A DNA stretch of 64,000 nucleotides from Pseudorhodobacter sp. E13 (GTDB lineage Bacteria > Pseudomonadota > Alphaproteobacteria > Rhodobacterales > Rhodobacteraceae), in the NCBI RefSeq assembly GCF_003991405.1, contig NZ_RPEN01000156.1, forward strand, positions 186,001 through 250,000, in the 5' to 3' direction. The translations under genes and the position numbers were made by a program. Shown piece by piece: positions 45,064 to 54,261 of this stretch. How positions within the stretch are numbered: position 1 is the stretch's first letter; every line of letters starts with the position of its first letter. Below the pieces are notes generated by a model. That model made no database searches. It saw only the letters and a program-made list of their open reading frames with translations, and had not been told where the DNA came from.

Positions 45064-45336
45064 TCAGGGCGCTTTCGGCAAGGTTTTGCTGAGAAAGGTC
45101 AGCAAACGGGTGTTGACGCAAAAATGGGGCGGGGCGTCCAGCTTTCCGCTTTGCGCGGCGAGATAGGATTGGCATTTCGCGGGATTGGGGCAGGCGCTGC
45201 AATTCTGTTCCATCTGCGCGGCGACTTTTGCGGGTATCAGGCCGCGCCCGACCATTTCAGGTAGCGGCAGGCCCAGCTTTTCGGTCAGCTCTGACAGGAG
45301 TTTGGTGGTTGTGGGGCAGGGGGCTGTATTGGTCAT
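45064..45336 (-). CDS. DUF6455 family cysteine-rich protein
   Basis: A 90-aa protein with four conserved Cys, in QNCSACPNPAKCQSYL (residues 44-59) and PPHFCVN (near 69-75), the DUF6455 pattern. It may bind a metal. The family occurs mainly in Rhodobacterales and has no known function. It stands alone between the transporter operon and a CDF gene. Confidence 0.75.
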   Translation of the reverse strand: MTNTAPCPTTTKLLSELTEKLGLPLPEMVGRGLIPAKVAAQMEQNCSACPNPAKCQSYLAAQSGKLDAPPHFCVNTRLLTFLSKTLPKAP

Positions 45337-45420
45337 CCGGCATCTCCGTCTTGGCAGAGGCAGGATTGCAGCTTTGGGTTAAGCCCGTGTTAGCGGTTGC
45401 GCGGAAATCTGTGGCAGTGG

Positions 45421-46302
45421 TTAACGCTTGGCGACATCTTTGTGAATGATCACATCGGCTTGGGGATAGGCCAGCAGTATGGTGCGGCGCAGCCCGGCGC
45501 CGATGTCATGCGCCTCTCGCAAGCTCAGATCACCGTCGAGTTCGATATGCAGATGCACAAAGACCTTGCTGCCAGCCATGCGCGTCTTGAGGTCGTGAAA
45601 GCCATGGACGCCGGGCCAGTTGCGGGCCAGCGTGGCGATGCCTTCGATGATTTCGGGATCGGCGGTGCGGTCCATCAGCGCGTCCCAGGCGCTGCGGCCG
45701 ATTTTCAGCGCACCGATGGCCAGCATTCCGGCGGCGGCCAAGGCCATCACGCTGTCAATCTGAATCAGGCCAAAGCGGCTGGACGCCCAGAGCGAAGCAA
45801 TCGCGCCGAGATTGGGCAGCAGGTCGCCGAGGTAATGCAGGCGGTCGGCTTTGACGACCTTGTTGCCGGTGCGGCGCGCCACGCGGGTTTGCCAGCCGAT
45901 CAGCGCCAGTGTCAGCAGGATGGACAGCACCATCGCGACGATACCGCTGCCCTCTGCCGTCAGCCGTTCGGGTTGTGCCGTGATCAGGCGGCGGACTGCG
46001 GCCCAGGTGATGACGCCTGCCGAAATCAGGATGAACAGGGACTGGCCAAGGGCGGCCAAGTCTTCGGCAGAACTATGGCCAAAGACGTGGTCTTCATCCG
46101 GGGGGCGGGCGGCATAGAAAATCGCGGCCATCGCCCCCAGCGACACCATCAGATCCATGGCGCTATCGGCCAATGAGGCCGCAACCGACAGCGCGCCGGT
46201 TTCCCCCAAGGCCCAAAGCTTCAGCGCGACCAGAAGGCCCGCCACGATCACCGAGGCCAGCCCTGCCGAGAGGTTCATCTTTGTGGCCGATTGTATGGTC
46301 AT
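45421..46302 (-). CDS. Cation diffusion facilitator transporter (FieF-like)
   Basis: A 293-aa inner-membrane metal/proton antiporter. Six membrane segments, the metal-site residues in SLADSAMDLMVSLGAMAA near residue 42 and HVFGHSSAEDLAALGQ near 72, and a C-terminal cytoplasmic domain (about 205-290) with the SKVFVHLHIELDGDLSL motif. Exports divalent metals such as Fe2+ or Zn2+; the ion is not resolvable. Confidence 0.93.
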   Translation of the reverse strand: MTIQSATKMNLSAGLASVIVAGLLVALKLWALGETGALSVAASLADSAMDLMVSLGAMAAIFYAARPPDEDHVFGHSSAEDLAALGQSLFILISAGVITWAAVRRLITAQPERLTAEGSGIVAMVLSILLTLALIGWQTRVARRTGNKVVKADRLHYLGDLLPNLGAIASLWASSRFGLIQIDSVMALAAAGMLAIGALKIGRSAWDALMDRTADPEIIEGIATLARNWPGVHGFHDLKTRMAGSKVFVHLHIELDGDLSLREAHDIGAGLRRTILLAYPQADVIIHKDVAKR

Positions 46303-46335
46303 ATCAGCCCCTTTGCTTTGCTGCCGCCCTTGCGC

Positions 46336-46857
46336 CTATTCAAAGGTTTCGACCGGGTCCACCCCCCAAAGCGCGTTTTTCGGGGCCCAGCCCTTTTCAC
46401 CTTCTATCGTCACGCGGCACCAATCAACCCGGCATTCCAGCAGCCGCGCGATCACCCCGGCTTCGGCGCGCAGGGTGATGGGTGCATCGGGCAGGGGGGT
46501 GCTGCGCAGGTCCAGCAGCGCGTCCGTCACCAGAACCGAGCGGCTGCCCGACAGCAGCGAATAATGCACCCAGCCGCCCAAACCATCGACATCCTCCACC
46601 CGGCGCCAGTTTTCATATTCCGCCGTCACCCGCAGCGGCATGCCTGCCCGGCTGAACACCCAGTCGATGCGATGGGTCAGGCCGGGGCCGCGCCGGGCAT
46701 TGCCCTCATTGGTTTTCAACGTGACATAGCGGGGCAAGGGCAGGTTGGTGACCGCGCCGCGTTCTGGCTCGGCTGCGGTTTGCGCGGCCGCCATGCCTGC
46801 CCAGCCCAAACCCATCACCAGCGCCAAACCTGCCGCAAAACCCATACCAAACCGCAT
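46336..46857 (-). CDS. Secreted SH3-domain protein
   Basis: A 173-aa protein from the ATG at 46857, with a signal peptide (about residues 1-25, ending GMAAAQ). Two SH3-like modules follow: LKTNEGNARRGPGLTHRIDW with EYENWRRVED, then LLDLRSTPLPDAP and a CRVDWCRV segment with two Cys. The longer frame is antisense to the next gene. Likely periplasmic; SH3 modules suggest binding to wall or protein targets. Confidence 0.8.
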   Translation of the reverse strand: MRFGMGFAAGLALVMGLGWAGMAAAQTAAEPERGAVTNLPLPRYVTLKTNEGNARRGPGLTHRIDWVFSRAGMPLRVTAEYENWRRVEDVDGLGGWVHYSLLSGSRSVLVTDALLDLRSTPLPDAPITLRAEAGVIARLLECRVDWCRVTIEGEKGWAPKNALWGVDPVETFE

Positions 46858-47010
46858 TCCACTATCCGCCCGTTTTTCGCGGCCCGCCCGGTTCCGGGAC
46901 CTTTTGCCGCTTGTTTGCCCAACTATCATCATCCGGGGCTTGTGCCGCGCCCCGCTTCCCTGCACTTTGCCATTAACGCGGAAGATTTGAAAGTGAATCG
47001 GGGAGTTTTC

Positions 47011-47997
47011 ATGCCTGCATCTCGTCTGAGTGTTGTTGTCACGCGACGCTTGCCAGAAACCGTTGAAACCCGGATGAAAGAATTGTTCGACGTAGAGCTG
47101 CGCGACCCGGATACGCGGATGACCCGAGAGGAGTTGGGTGCGGCGATGCGGCGGGCCGATGTTCTGGTGCCCTGCGTCACCGACCAGATCGACGCGAACC
47201 TGTTGGCGCAGGCGGGCGACAAGCTGAAGCTGATCGCGAATTACGGCGCAGGGATTGACCATATTGATGTGGCCTCGGCCCGCCAGCGCGGCATTCTGGT
47301 GTCCAATACCCCCGGCGTGGTGACGGATGACACCGCCGATATGACGCTGGCACTGATCTTGTCGGTGACGCGGAAAATCCCTGAAGGGCTGGCCGAAATG
47401 CAGGCGGGCAAGTGGCAGGGCTGGGCCCCGATGGCGCATCTGGGCGGGCGCATCGGCGGGCGGCGTCTTGGCATTCTGGGCATGGGGCGCATCGGGCAGG
47501 CCGTGGCCCGGCGCGCGGCGGCCTTTGGCATGCAAATCCATTACCACAACCGCAAACGCCTGCGCCCGGAGGTGGAGGAAGCGCTGGATGCCACCTATTG
47601 GGAAAGCCTCGATCAGATGGTCAGCCGGATGGATATCATCTCTATCAACTGCCCGCATACGCCCTCGACCTTTCATCTGATGAACGCGCGGCGGTTGAAG
47701 CTGCTGAAGCCGACAGCGGTGATCGTGAACACCTCGCGCGGTGAGGTGATCGACGAAAATGCCCTGACGCGCGGGCTGCGCGCGGGTGAGATTGCCGGTG
47801 CGGGGCTGGATGTGTTCGAACATGGGCATGAGGTAAACCCGCGGTTGCGCGAGCTTCCCAATGTGGTGCTGTTGCCGCATATGGGCTCTGCCACTGTCGA
47901 AGGCCGCGCCGAGATGGGTGAGAAGGTTATCATCAACATCAAAACCTTTGCCGATGGCCACCGCCCGCCAGATCAGGTTGTGCCGGGGATGCTGTAA
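47011..47997 (+). CDS. D-2-hydroxyacid dehydrogenase (glyoxylate/hydroxypyruvate reductase type)
   Basis: A 328-aa NAD(P)-dependent dehydrogenase. The Rossmann motif LGILGMGRIGQAVARR is near residue 155, NCPHTPSTFHLMNARRL near 217, and the active-site Arg/Glu/His set includes NTSRGEVIDE near 245 and LPHMGSATVEGR near 290. Family members reduce glyoxylate or hydroxypyruvate. The start at 47011 follows GGGGAG. It overlaps the next gene on neither side; a structured repeat starts just after the stop. Confidence 0.9.
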   Translation: MPASRLSVVVTRRLPETVETRMKELFDVELRDPDTRMTREELGAAMRRADVLVPCVTDQIDANLLAQAGDKLKLIANYGAGIDHIDVASARQRGILVSNTPGVVTDDTADMTLALILSVTRKIPEGLAEMQAGKWQGWAPMAHLGGRIGGRRLGILGMGRIGQAVARRAAAFGMQIHYHNRKRLRPEVEEALDATYWESLDQMVSRMDIISINCPHTPSTFHLMNARRLKLLKPTAVIVNTSRGEVIDENALTRGLRAGEIAGAGLDVFEHGHEVNPRLRELPNVVLLPHMGSATVEGRAEMGEKVIINIKTFADGHRPPDQVVPGML

Positions 47998-48008
47998 GGC
48001 GGGGGTCC

Positions 48009-48089
48009 TCCCGCCATTCGTTGCCTTTTGCCTGCCGGCAAAAAGCGCCTCAAGGTTGGGCCGGGCCGCGCCCCAGGGGGCGCGGCGGT
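48009..48089. repeat. Dispersed structured repeat, family B, copy 2
   Basis: About 81 bp that match the 21548 copy over most of their length. It has TTTTGCC-TGCC-GGCAAAA and a terminal GCCGCGCCCC/GGGGCGCGGC stem with a very short loop, whereas the other copy has a longer loop and fewer stem bases. It follows the D-2-hydroxyacid dehydrogenase stop, preceded by a GGCGGG/CCCGCC hairpin at 47998-48015. Confidence 0.8.
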
Positions 48090-48501
48090 CGGCTTGCAGA
48101 GGGTGCTGTGGGGCGGCGGTGACGTAAGGTTAGGGGGACGCCCGATGCACCGGGCAGAGCGGTGGGCCGTGCTGATACCGACAAGGCGCAGCATTTGTGA
48201 TGGGTCTGCCGGGCTTTTCGGCGGGGCGGGCACCTTTTCGCTTTGGCGTTGGCGGATGCTGCGATTGACGTCAGGCCGTCTTCTGCCGCGCAGACTTTGC
48301 CCCTTGGGCGGTCTTTGCAAGGATAATTGCCGACCTGCGGAGGTCTCACCCTTTTTGGCGCGGGCAGCGTTCCATCCTGCCATGACGGCGGCAAAGCGAA
48401 TGGCTTGCGGCGGCGCGGCTGGGTCATTTGGGCAGAACTGGAAAGGGGTATGGCAGCCATTCAGACAACTGATCGGCCGATCCTGAGTCCGGTCTGGGAA
48501 A
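48090..48501. other. Gene-poor stretch before tRNA-Cys
   Basis: About 410 bp with only overlapping short frames and no supported gene. I see no terminator with T-run, no tandem repeat and no further copy of the dispersed elements. It is downstream of tRNA-Cys (minus strand) and of the dehydrogenase (plus strand). Confidence 0.55.
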
Positions 48502-48575
48502 TGGAGGCGGGTACCGGAATCGAACCGGTCTTCATGGATTTGCAATCCAGTGCATAGCCTGCCTGCCCACCCGCC
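48502..48575 (-). tRNA. tRNA-Cys (anticodon GCA)
   Basis: A 74-nt tRNA on the minus strand. The acceptor arms GGCGGGT and ACCCGCC pair fully, the discriminator base is T, and CCA is encoded. The anticodon loop reads TTGCAAA with anticodon GCA, and the T-arm CCGGT-TCGATTC-CGGT is intact (one wobble-tolerant end). Stem and loop lengths are normal. Confidence 0.95.
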
Positions 48576-48684
48576 TCGGTGAGGCTTTGATTAGTCACCA
48601 GCGCGCTTGGCGTCAAGGCCAAAGCGGCAGTTTGGGCGGGGTTTCGCATGGCTGTGCTGCCCTGCGCCCCCGCCTGCGCGCCGG

Positions 48685-49323
48685 TCAATCGCGGAAAAAC
48701 CGGCTGTCCTTGATCTGATCCCAGGCCCAGACCACCTCTTGCAAGCGTTCTTCATCCGACCGGTCGCCGCCGTTCATATCGGGGTGCAGGTCTTTGACAA
48801 GGCTTTTATATTGCTTGCGAATCTCGGGCTTGGTCCAGGTGTCGCGCGCGTCCAGAATCTCCAAAGCCTTGCGCTCGGTCGAGGGCAGTTTGCGGGTGGC
48901 GGCGGCCGGATTGATCTTGCCGGGGTTCTGCGTCGCCTTCTCGCCCAGAATTTCCATCGGGTCATTGACCCCAAGCCGCGACCAGACACGGCCCTCATCG
49001 GGGCGCTTGTTGAACGGTTTGGTTTCACGGCCCCAAACGCGATCCTTGTCCAGAAAGGCCTCGAACTCTTCTTCGGTGTTGCCTTGAAAGAAATTCCACT
49101 TCAGGTTGTATTCGCGCACATGGTCTTTGCAGAACCACAGGAATTCATCCAGCAGGTCGGGGTTCTTGGGCGCGCGATAGAGGCCCGGCTCTTGGCAGCC
49201 TGCCGCCTCGCAGATTTTGGTGGAGGTTTCGAACGCGCCAGACATACCGCGCCGCCCGGTCTTGCGCTTCTTCTTGTCGGAAGAAACGCGCATGTCGAAT
49301 TCAAACGGGGGACGTGATGCCAT
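48685..49323 (-). CDS. J-domain protein
   Basis: A 212-aa protein from the ATG at 49323. The J domain is at the C-terminus (about residues 145-212), with KQYKSLVKDLHPDMNGGDRS carrying the HPD motif that stimulates Hsp70. The N-terminal part is specific to this family: a basic start, then CEAAGCQEPGLYRAPKNP with Cys residues. It opens divergently from bolA, with 73 bp between the starts. Confidence 0.85.
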   Translation of the reverse strand: MASRPPFEFDMRVSSDKKKRKTGRRGMSGAFETSTKICEAAGCQEPGLYRAPKNPDLLDEFLWFCKDHVREYNLKWNFFQGNTEEEFEAFLDKDRVWGRETKPFNKRPDEGRVWSRLGVNDPMEILGEKATQNPGKINPAAATRKLPSTERKALEILDARDTWTKPEIRKQYKSLVKDLHPDMNGGDRSDEERLQEVVWAWDQIKDSRFFRD

Positions 49324-49396
49324 GGTGCTTGCCTTTCCGAGTCGGAGGCGAGAGTTTAGAGCATTGGTCGGGGGAGTGAAGGGGGTTGACAGAAAT

Positions 49397-49651
49397 ATGA
49401 GCGTTGCAAATGACATAAAGCGCAAGCTTGAGGCGGCGTTTGCACCAGATCGGCTGGAGGTGGTGAATGACAGCCATCGCCACGCGGGCCATGCGGGGGA
49501 CGATGGCTCGGGGGAGTCGCATTTCAACGTGATGATCCGCGCCAGCGCTTTTGCCGATATGAACCGCATTGCGCGGCACCGTGCTGTCCATGCCGCCTTG
49601 GGGCCAGAGCTGTTGGGCCGCATTCACGCGCTGGCGCTGGATATCGGCTAA
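49397..49651 (+). CDS. bolA: BolA family protein
   Basis: An 84-aa BolA-type protein with the helix-turn-like core SHFNVMIRASAFADMNRIAR and a conserved His (SHRHAGH near residue 26). BolA proteins partner with monothiol glutaredoxins in Fe-S handling and stress response. Start at 49397. Divergent from the J-domain gene. A dispersed element on the opposite strand follows after 33 bp. Confidence 0.88.
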   Translation: MSVANDIKRKLEAAFAPDRLEVVNDSHRHAGHAGDDGSGESHFNVMIRASAFADMNRIARHRAVHAALGPELLGRIHALALDIG

Positions 49652-49684
49652 GTGCCGCGCAGGAGCGCCTCCCGCGCGGCCTGT

Positions 49685-49712
49685 TTCATCTTGGCTCAAA
49701 TACCTGAATCCG
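49685..49712 (-). repeat. Dispersed element, short copy
   Basis: On the minus strand: GGATTCAGGTATTTGAGCC followed by AAGATGAA. Lacks the upstream hairpins. It lies between the convergent bolA and glcG-like genes. Confidence 0.65.
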
Positions 49713-49743
49713 ACCTGTCACCAAAGGGTCAGCGGTGGCCGAG

Positions 49744-50169
49744 TCAGCCTTCGGCCTGCAACCCGGCAGCCTCGATCCCGGCAAGCGCTGCGATCAGGTC
49801 ATTGTCCGATGTATCGCCCGTCACGCCAACGGCACCCAGCAAAACGCCCTTGGCATCGCGCAGCAAGACGCCGCCTTTCACCGGCACGAATTTGCCATCA
49901 AACGCCCCGTTCATCGCATCGACAAACACCGCCTGCGCCTCGCCACGGGCCTGAATGGCGCTGCCGCCCAACCCCAGCATGATGCAGCCATAGGCCTTGC
50001 CGCGCGCAATCTCGAACCGCCCCGCGCTTGCCCCGTCAGAGCGTTCAAAGGCCAGCACATGGCCGCCCGCATCCAGCACCACAACCGACAGGGGTTTGAA
50101 CCCCGCTTCGGCCCCTTTGGCCAGCGTGCCTTTGATGATTGCCCGCGCCTTGCGCAAATTCAATACCAT
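49744..50169 (-). CDS. GlcG/HbpS family protein
   Basis: A 141-aa protein of the GlcG/HbpS fold (DUF336), with VVVLDAGGHVLAFERSDGA near residue 27 and GVLLRDAKGVLLGAVGVTGD near 95. Such proteins can bind heme or cobalamin, and the family often lies next to glycolate-pathway genes. It follows malate synthase G by 3 bp and is probably co-transcribed. Confidence 0.88.
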   Translation of the reverse strand: MVLNLRKARAIIKGTLAKGAEAGFKPLSVVVLDAGGHVLAFERSDGASAGRFEIARGKAYGCIMLGLGGSAIQARGEAQAVFVDAMNGAFDGKFVPVKGGVLLRDAKGVLLGAVGVTGDTSDNDLIAALAGIEAAGLQAEG

Positions 50170-50172
50170 GTC

Positions 50173-52326
50173 TTACCCCTGTGCCTTCAGTTCCAGACGC
50201 CGCGCATGCAGCACCGGTTCGGTATAGCCCGAAGGCTGCTCAATCCCTTTGAACACCAGATCGCAGGCCGCCTTGAAGGCGATGCCGTCAAAGCCCGGCG
50301 CCATCGGGCGATAGGCCGGATCGCCTGCGTTCTGGCGGTCCACCACGGCGGCCATCTTTTGCATCGCGGCCATCACCTGCGCCTCGGACACCACGCCATG
50401 ATGCAACCAGTTCGCCAGCGCCTGGCTGGAAATCCGGCAGGTCGCGCGGTCTTCCATCAGGCCGACATCATGAATATCCGGCACTTTGGAACAGCCGACG
50501 CCCTGATCCACCCAGCGCACCACATAGCCAAGGATGCCTTGGGCGTTGTTCTCGATCTCCTCGGCGATCTCGGCGTCCGACCAGTTCACCCCAGCGGCCA
50601 GCGGGATCGTCAGCAGCGCATCAAGGCTGGCGCGGGGGCCGCCTTTGGCAAGCGCCTCCTGCACCTCGGCCACGTTGACCTTGTGGTAATGGGTGGCGTG
50701 CAAGGTGGCCGCGGTGGGCGAGGGCACCCAAGCGCAATTCGCCCCGGCTTTCGGATGGCCGATCTTGGCTTCCAGCATCTCGGCCATGCGGTCAGGCATC
50801 GCCCACATGCCTTTGCCGATCTGGGCGCGACCGCGCAAACCGCAGGCCAGCCCGATATCGACATTGCGCGCCTCATAGGCCGAAATCCATGCGGCGTGTT
50901 TCATCTCGCCCTTGCGCACCATCGGCCCCGCTTCCATCGAGGTGTGAATCTCATCGCCGGTGCGGTCAAGGAAACCGGTGTTGATGAAGGCAACGCGATG
51001 CTTGGCGGCGCGGATACATTCCTTCAGATTGGCACTGGTGCGGCGTTCCTCATCCATGATGCCCAGCTTGACGGTGTTCTGCGGCAGCCCCAGAACCGCC
51101 TCGGCGCGGGTAAAAATCTCATCGGCAAACCCCACTTCGGCGGGGCCGTGCATCTTTGGCTTCACCACATAGACCGAGCCGTGATGCGAGTTGCGGTTGC
51201 CGCTGGTTTTCCGCAAGTCATGCATCGCACAAAGCAAGGTGACAAAGGCGTCCATGATGCCTTCGGGCACCTCGTTGCCGTCGCGGTCATGGATGGCGGG
51301 GTTGGTCATCAGGTGGCCGACATTGCGCACCAGCATCAAGGACCGGGCTTTGCCCTGCATCTCCCGACCGTCGGGGGTGGTGTAGGTGTAATCATCATAG
51401 AGCTTGCGGGTGATGGTTTTGCCACCCTTGGTCAGCTCCTCGGTCAGATCGCCTTTCATCAGGCCCAGCCAGTTGGAATAGGCCAGCACCTTATCCTCGG
51501 CATCCACCGCCGCCACGCTATCCTCGCAATCCATGATCGCAGACAGCGCCGCCTCAAGGTTGATCGAGGCGATTTTGGCGGGGTCGGTCTTGCCGATGTA
51601 ATGATCGTCATTCAGCAGGATTTCGATCTTCAAGCCGTTGTTTTCAAACAGCACAAAGCGCCAATCGCCTTGCGTGCCATAACCGATGTATTGCGCGGGA
51701 TTGGCAAGGCTGACCGCGCCTTTGGCACTGGTCAGGTGCAGGCTGGACCCGGCTTCAATCCCCGTCAGGTCGGCCCATTTCGCACCGGCCAGCGGCACCG
51801 CGCCATCCATGAAGCCCTTGGCCCAAGCCACCACACGCGCCCCGCGCGCCGGGTCATAACCGCTGCCCGAAGGCAGATCGCCCATCGCATCGGTGCCGTA
51901 AAGCGCATCATACAGGCTGCCCCAGCGCGCATTGGCAGCGTTCAGCGCAAAGCGCGCGTTCATCACCGGCACCACAAGCTGCGGCCCTGCGATGGCGGCG
52001 ATTTCCGGGTCGACATTGGTGGTTTCAACTTCGAAATCCGGGCCTTCGGGTTCCAGATAGCCGATCTCGGTCAAAAAGGCGCGATAGGCGGCGGGGTCGA
52101 TCGCCTTTCCTTTGTGGGCCACATGCCAAGCCGAGATTTTGGCCTGCAATTCCGCCCGTTTGGCCAGAAAGGCGCGGTTTTTTGGGGCCAGATCATGGAT
52201 CGCATCGGCAAGGCCGCCCCAGAACGTCGCAGCCGGAACACCGGTGCCGGGAAGGGCCTGATTTTCGACGAAATCGACCAAACGCGTATCGACCTGAAGT
52301 CCGTTCTTTTCTGCTTTTTGCGACAT
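50173..52326 (-). CDS. glcB: Malate synthase G
   Basis: Condenses glyoxylate and acetyl-CoA to malate in the glyoxylate and glycolate routes. The ATG at 52326 (GGGAGG 8 nt upstream) gives 717 aa, the size of the G isoform. [16 protein letters not shown] carries the metal/acid residues near residue 270, and [21 protein letters not shown] lies in the TIM barrel; the large alpha/beta insert between them is the G-type feature. Followed by a GlcG-like gene. Confidence 0.95.
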   Translation of the reverse strand: MSQKAEKNGLQVDTRLVDFVENQALPGTGVPAATFWGGLADAIHDLAPKNRAFLAKRAELQAKISAWHVAHKGKAIDPAAYRAFLTEIGYLEPEGPDFEVETTNVDPEIAAIAGPQLVVPVMNARFALNAANARWGSLYDALYGTDAMGDLPSGSGYDPARGARVVAWAKGFMDGAVPLAGAKWADLTGIEAGSSLHLTSAKGAVSLANPAQYIGYGTQGDWRFVLFENNGLKIEILLNDDHYIGKTDPAKIASINLEAALSAIMDCEDSVAAVDAEDKVLAYSNWLGLMKGDLTEELTKGGKTITRKLYDDYTYTTPDGREMQGKARSLMLVRNVGHLMTNPAIHDRDGNEVPEGIMDAFVTLLCAMHDLRKTSGNRNSHHGSVYVVKPKMHGPAEVGFADEIFTRAEAVLGLPQNTVKLGIMDEERRTSANLKECIRAAKHRVAFINTGFLDRTGDEIHTSMEAGPMVRKGEMKHAAWISAYEARNVDIGLACGLRGRAQIGKGMWAMPDRMAEMLEAKIGHPKAGANCAWVPSPTAATLHATHYHKVNVAEVQEALAKGGPRASLDALLTIPLAAGVNWSDAEIAEEIENNAQGILGYVVRWVDQGVGCSKVPDIHDVGLMEDRATCRISSQALANWLHHGVVSEAQVMAAMQKMAAVVDRQNAGDPAYRPMAPGFDGIAFKAACDLVFKGIEQPSGYTEPVLHARRLELKAQG

Positions 52327-52418
52327 GATTTGCGCCTCCCTTGCGATCACCGCCTCACAACTAGGCTGGATTGGTCGCGTAATCAACAAAATTGGTCTGA
52401 TTTTTTATCCAGTTTGGG

Positions 52419-52607
52419 CTAATCTCTTTCAGGATTTTCCGAAGAATGGGCTGCGGCTTTCGCAGATTTCCGGGAACCCCGGCAGCGGTCAGAGCAATAT
52501 TTGACCTCATCCCACACTTTTGCCCAAGCTTTGCGCCATGTGAAGGGCCGCCCGCAGGTGGCGCAGGTCTTTTGTGGCAGGTTTTGTTTTTGCACCCCGC
52601 GCGGCAT
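52419..52607 (-). CDS. DUF2256 zinc-ribbon-like protein
   Basis: A 62-aa protein from the ATG at 52607; its start overlaps the photolyase stop by one base (TGATG). [19 protein letters not shown] and [10 protein letters not shown] hold four Cys, the DUF2256 pattern and a probable metal site. DUF2256 genes often accompany cryptochrome/photolyase genes, as here. No function known. Confidence 0.82.
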   Translation of the reverse strand: MPRGVQKQNLPQKTCATCGRPFTWRKAWAKVWDEVKYCSDRCRGSRKSAKAAAHSSENPERD

Positions 52608-54130
52608 CACAGATCCAGACAAAGCTGGCCCAGCGGGGCGGGGCGGGGGCGGCGCAGGCTTGGCCTGCGGTCATTCACGAACAGCGGGTTTTGCGCGGGG
52701 CTGGCATGGCGTTCGATCAGCAGGGCCTCCTCCTCGGCAAAGCGGTCGGTCTGGCGCAAGGCCCCGATACGGGCGCGGGCCTCGCGCGCGGCATGGGTCA
52801 CATCAACCACCGGTTCAGGGTAGCGGCGCCCTAGAATGCCCTGCGCGCCCGGCCATTTCCACGGCATCTGCAAAAACCCGTCCGGCACATGGGCCAGTTC
52901 GGGCACCCAGCGCCGGGTGAAGGCCCCGGTGGGGTCTTGCTCCAATCCTTGTTTGATCGGGTTATAAACCCGCAGCCGGTTGATCCCGGTCATCCCCGCT
53001 TGCATCTGGATTTGGGGCCAGTGGATGCCGGGGTCATAATCGGTAAAGCGCCGCGCCAGATGCTGCCCCACCGCGCGCCAATCCAGCCACAGATGATAGG
53101 TCGCAACCGAGGTCAGCATGGCCCGCGCGCGAAAATTGATCCAACCGGTAGAGGCGAGGTAGCGCATGCAGGCATCCAGATAGGGCAGGCCGGTCTGGCC
53201 CATGCGCCACGCGTCAAACAGCGGGCCATCGCTGCTGCGCCCCGGCAAATCCCCGGCGGCTTTGTGCAGGGCTTGGCGTTCCATCCGGGGGGCATCTTCC
53301 AGCTTTTGGGTGAAATGCGCGCGCCACGCGATGCGGCTTTGGAAAGAGCGCAGGTTCGCCGCCCAATCCGCACCGGGCCGCGCGGCCAGTTGTGCGGCGG
53401 CTGCCTGTTCCACCTCCCGCGCGGAAAGCGCCCCCACCGCCAGATAGGGCGACAGGCGCGAGCAGGCACGCTCGGCGCTGAGGGGGGCAGACATGGCGCG
53501 GCGATAAGCCTGCCCGCGTGTGGCCAGAAAACTGTCCAGCAGCGCCAAGCCCTGCGCGCGCCCACCCGTCTGGCGATGCGGGCAGTCATCCGCCGCCAGC
53601 CGCAAGGCCCGCGCGCTGGGGATCACGCCGGGTTCTATCCCTGCGACCATGCGCAAGCCCAATGGCGCGGGCAGGGCCGGGGTTTCGGCATAGGCGGCGC
53701 GGTCTGCATCCCACCCCGCGCGCCCGCGCCTGCCACGCCGGACGCCGTTGCCGGGCAGCTCTTGCCACACAATCCCCGCCGATCTGGCCCAAGCCGCAAC
53801 CTGCTTGTCGCGCGCAAAGGTCCATTCATTCCCCACCTCTTGCAAGCTGATGATCTGGCTTATGTCATTTTGTTTGCACAGGCGCGACAGCACCTCCACC
53901 GCGCCGCCCACGCGCACCACCAAAGGGGCACCAAGCCGCGCCAGATCGCGGCGCAACCCGGCCAGCGTTTCGGCCAGAAACTCCCATTGCCGGGCCGACG
54001 CATCGGGCAGCGCCCAATAGTCCGGCTCTGCGATATACAGCGGCAAAACCGCGCCCGACCCTGCACCAAGGGTCAGGGCGGGGTGATCTTCGACCCGCAG
54101 GTCGCGCTTATACCAAATGAGAACATTCAT
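52607..54130 (-). CDS. Deoxyribodipyrimidine photolyase / cryptochrome family protein
   Basis: A 507-aa flavoprotein from the ATG at 54130. The N-terminal alpha/beta domain begins [17 protein letters not shown], and the helical FAD domain has [13 protein letters not shown], then [13 protein letters not shown] and [20 protein letters not shown] near residues 340-415. It follows the blue-light-dependent DNA repair or photoreceptor plan; residues alone do not decide between CPD repair and signalling. Coupled to DUF2256. Confidence 0.88.
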   Translation of the reverse strand: MNVLIWYKRDLRVEDHPALTLGAGSGAVLPLYIAEPDYWALPDASARQWEFLAETLAGLRRDLARLGAPLVVRVGGAVEVLSRLCKQNDISQIISLQEVGNEWTFARDKQVAAWARSAGIVWQELPGNGVRRGRRGRAGWDADRAAYAETPALPAPLGLRMVAGIEPGVIPSARALRLAADDCPHRQTGGRAQGLALLDSFLATRGQAYRRAMSAPLSAERACSRLSPYLAVGALSAREVEQAAAAQLAARPGADWAANLRSFQSRIAWRAHFTQKLEDAPRMERQALHKAAGDLPGRSSDGPLFDAWRMGQTGLPYLDACMRYLASTGWINFRARAMLTSVATYHLWLDWRAVGQHLARRFTDYDPGIHWPQIQMQAGMTGINRLRVYNPIKQGLEQDPTGAFTRRWVPELAHVPDGFLQMPWKWPGAQGILGRRYPEPVVDVTHAAREARARIGALRQTDRFAEEEALLIERHASPAQNPLFVNDRRPSLRRPRPAPLGQLCLDL

Positions 54131-54261
54131 GGAACATATATCTAGCGGCCTGCCGGGATTCGTAAAGCCCCTATTGTGCCGATTGCTGTGCCAATCCCTG
54201 TGGTTGAACCCGCCACAGCGCGGCGCTAACGTGGCGGCGCAACAGCAATAAAGGCCATGAC

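Noticed and set aside
49735-52422. An 895-aa open frame on the plus strand
   Set aside because: It is antisense to malate synthase G and glcG along its whole length; the protein is His/Gln/Arg-rich low-complexity text typical of high-GC shadow frames.
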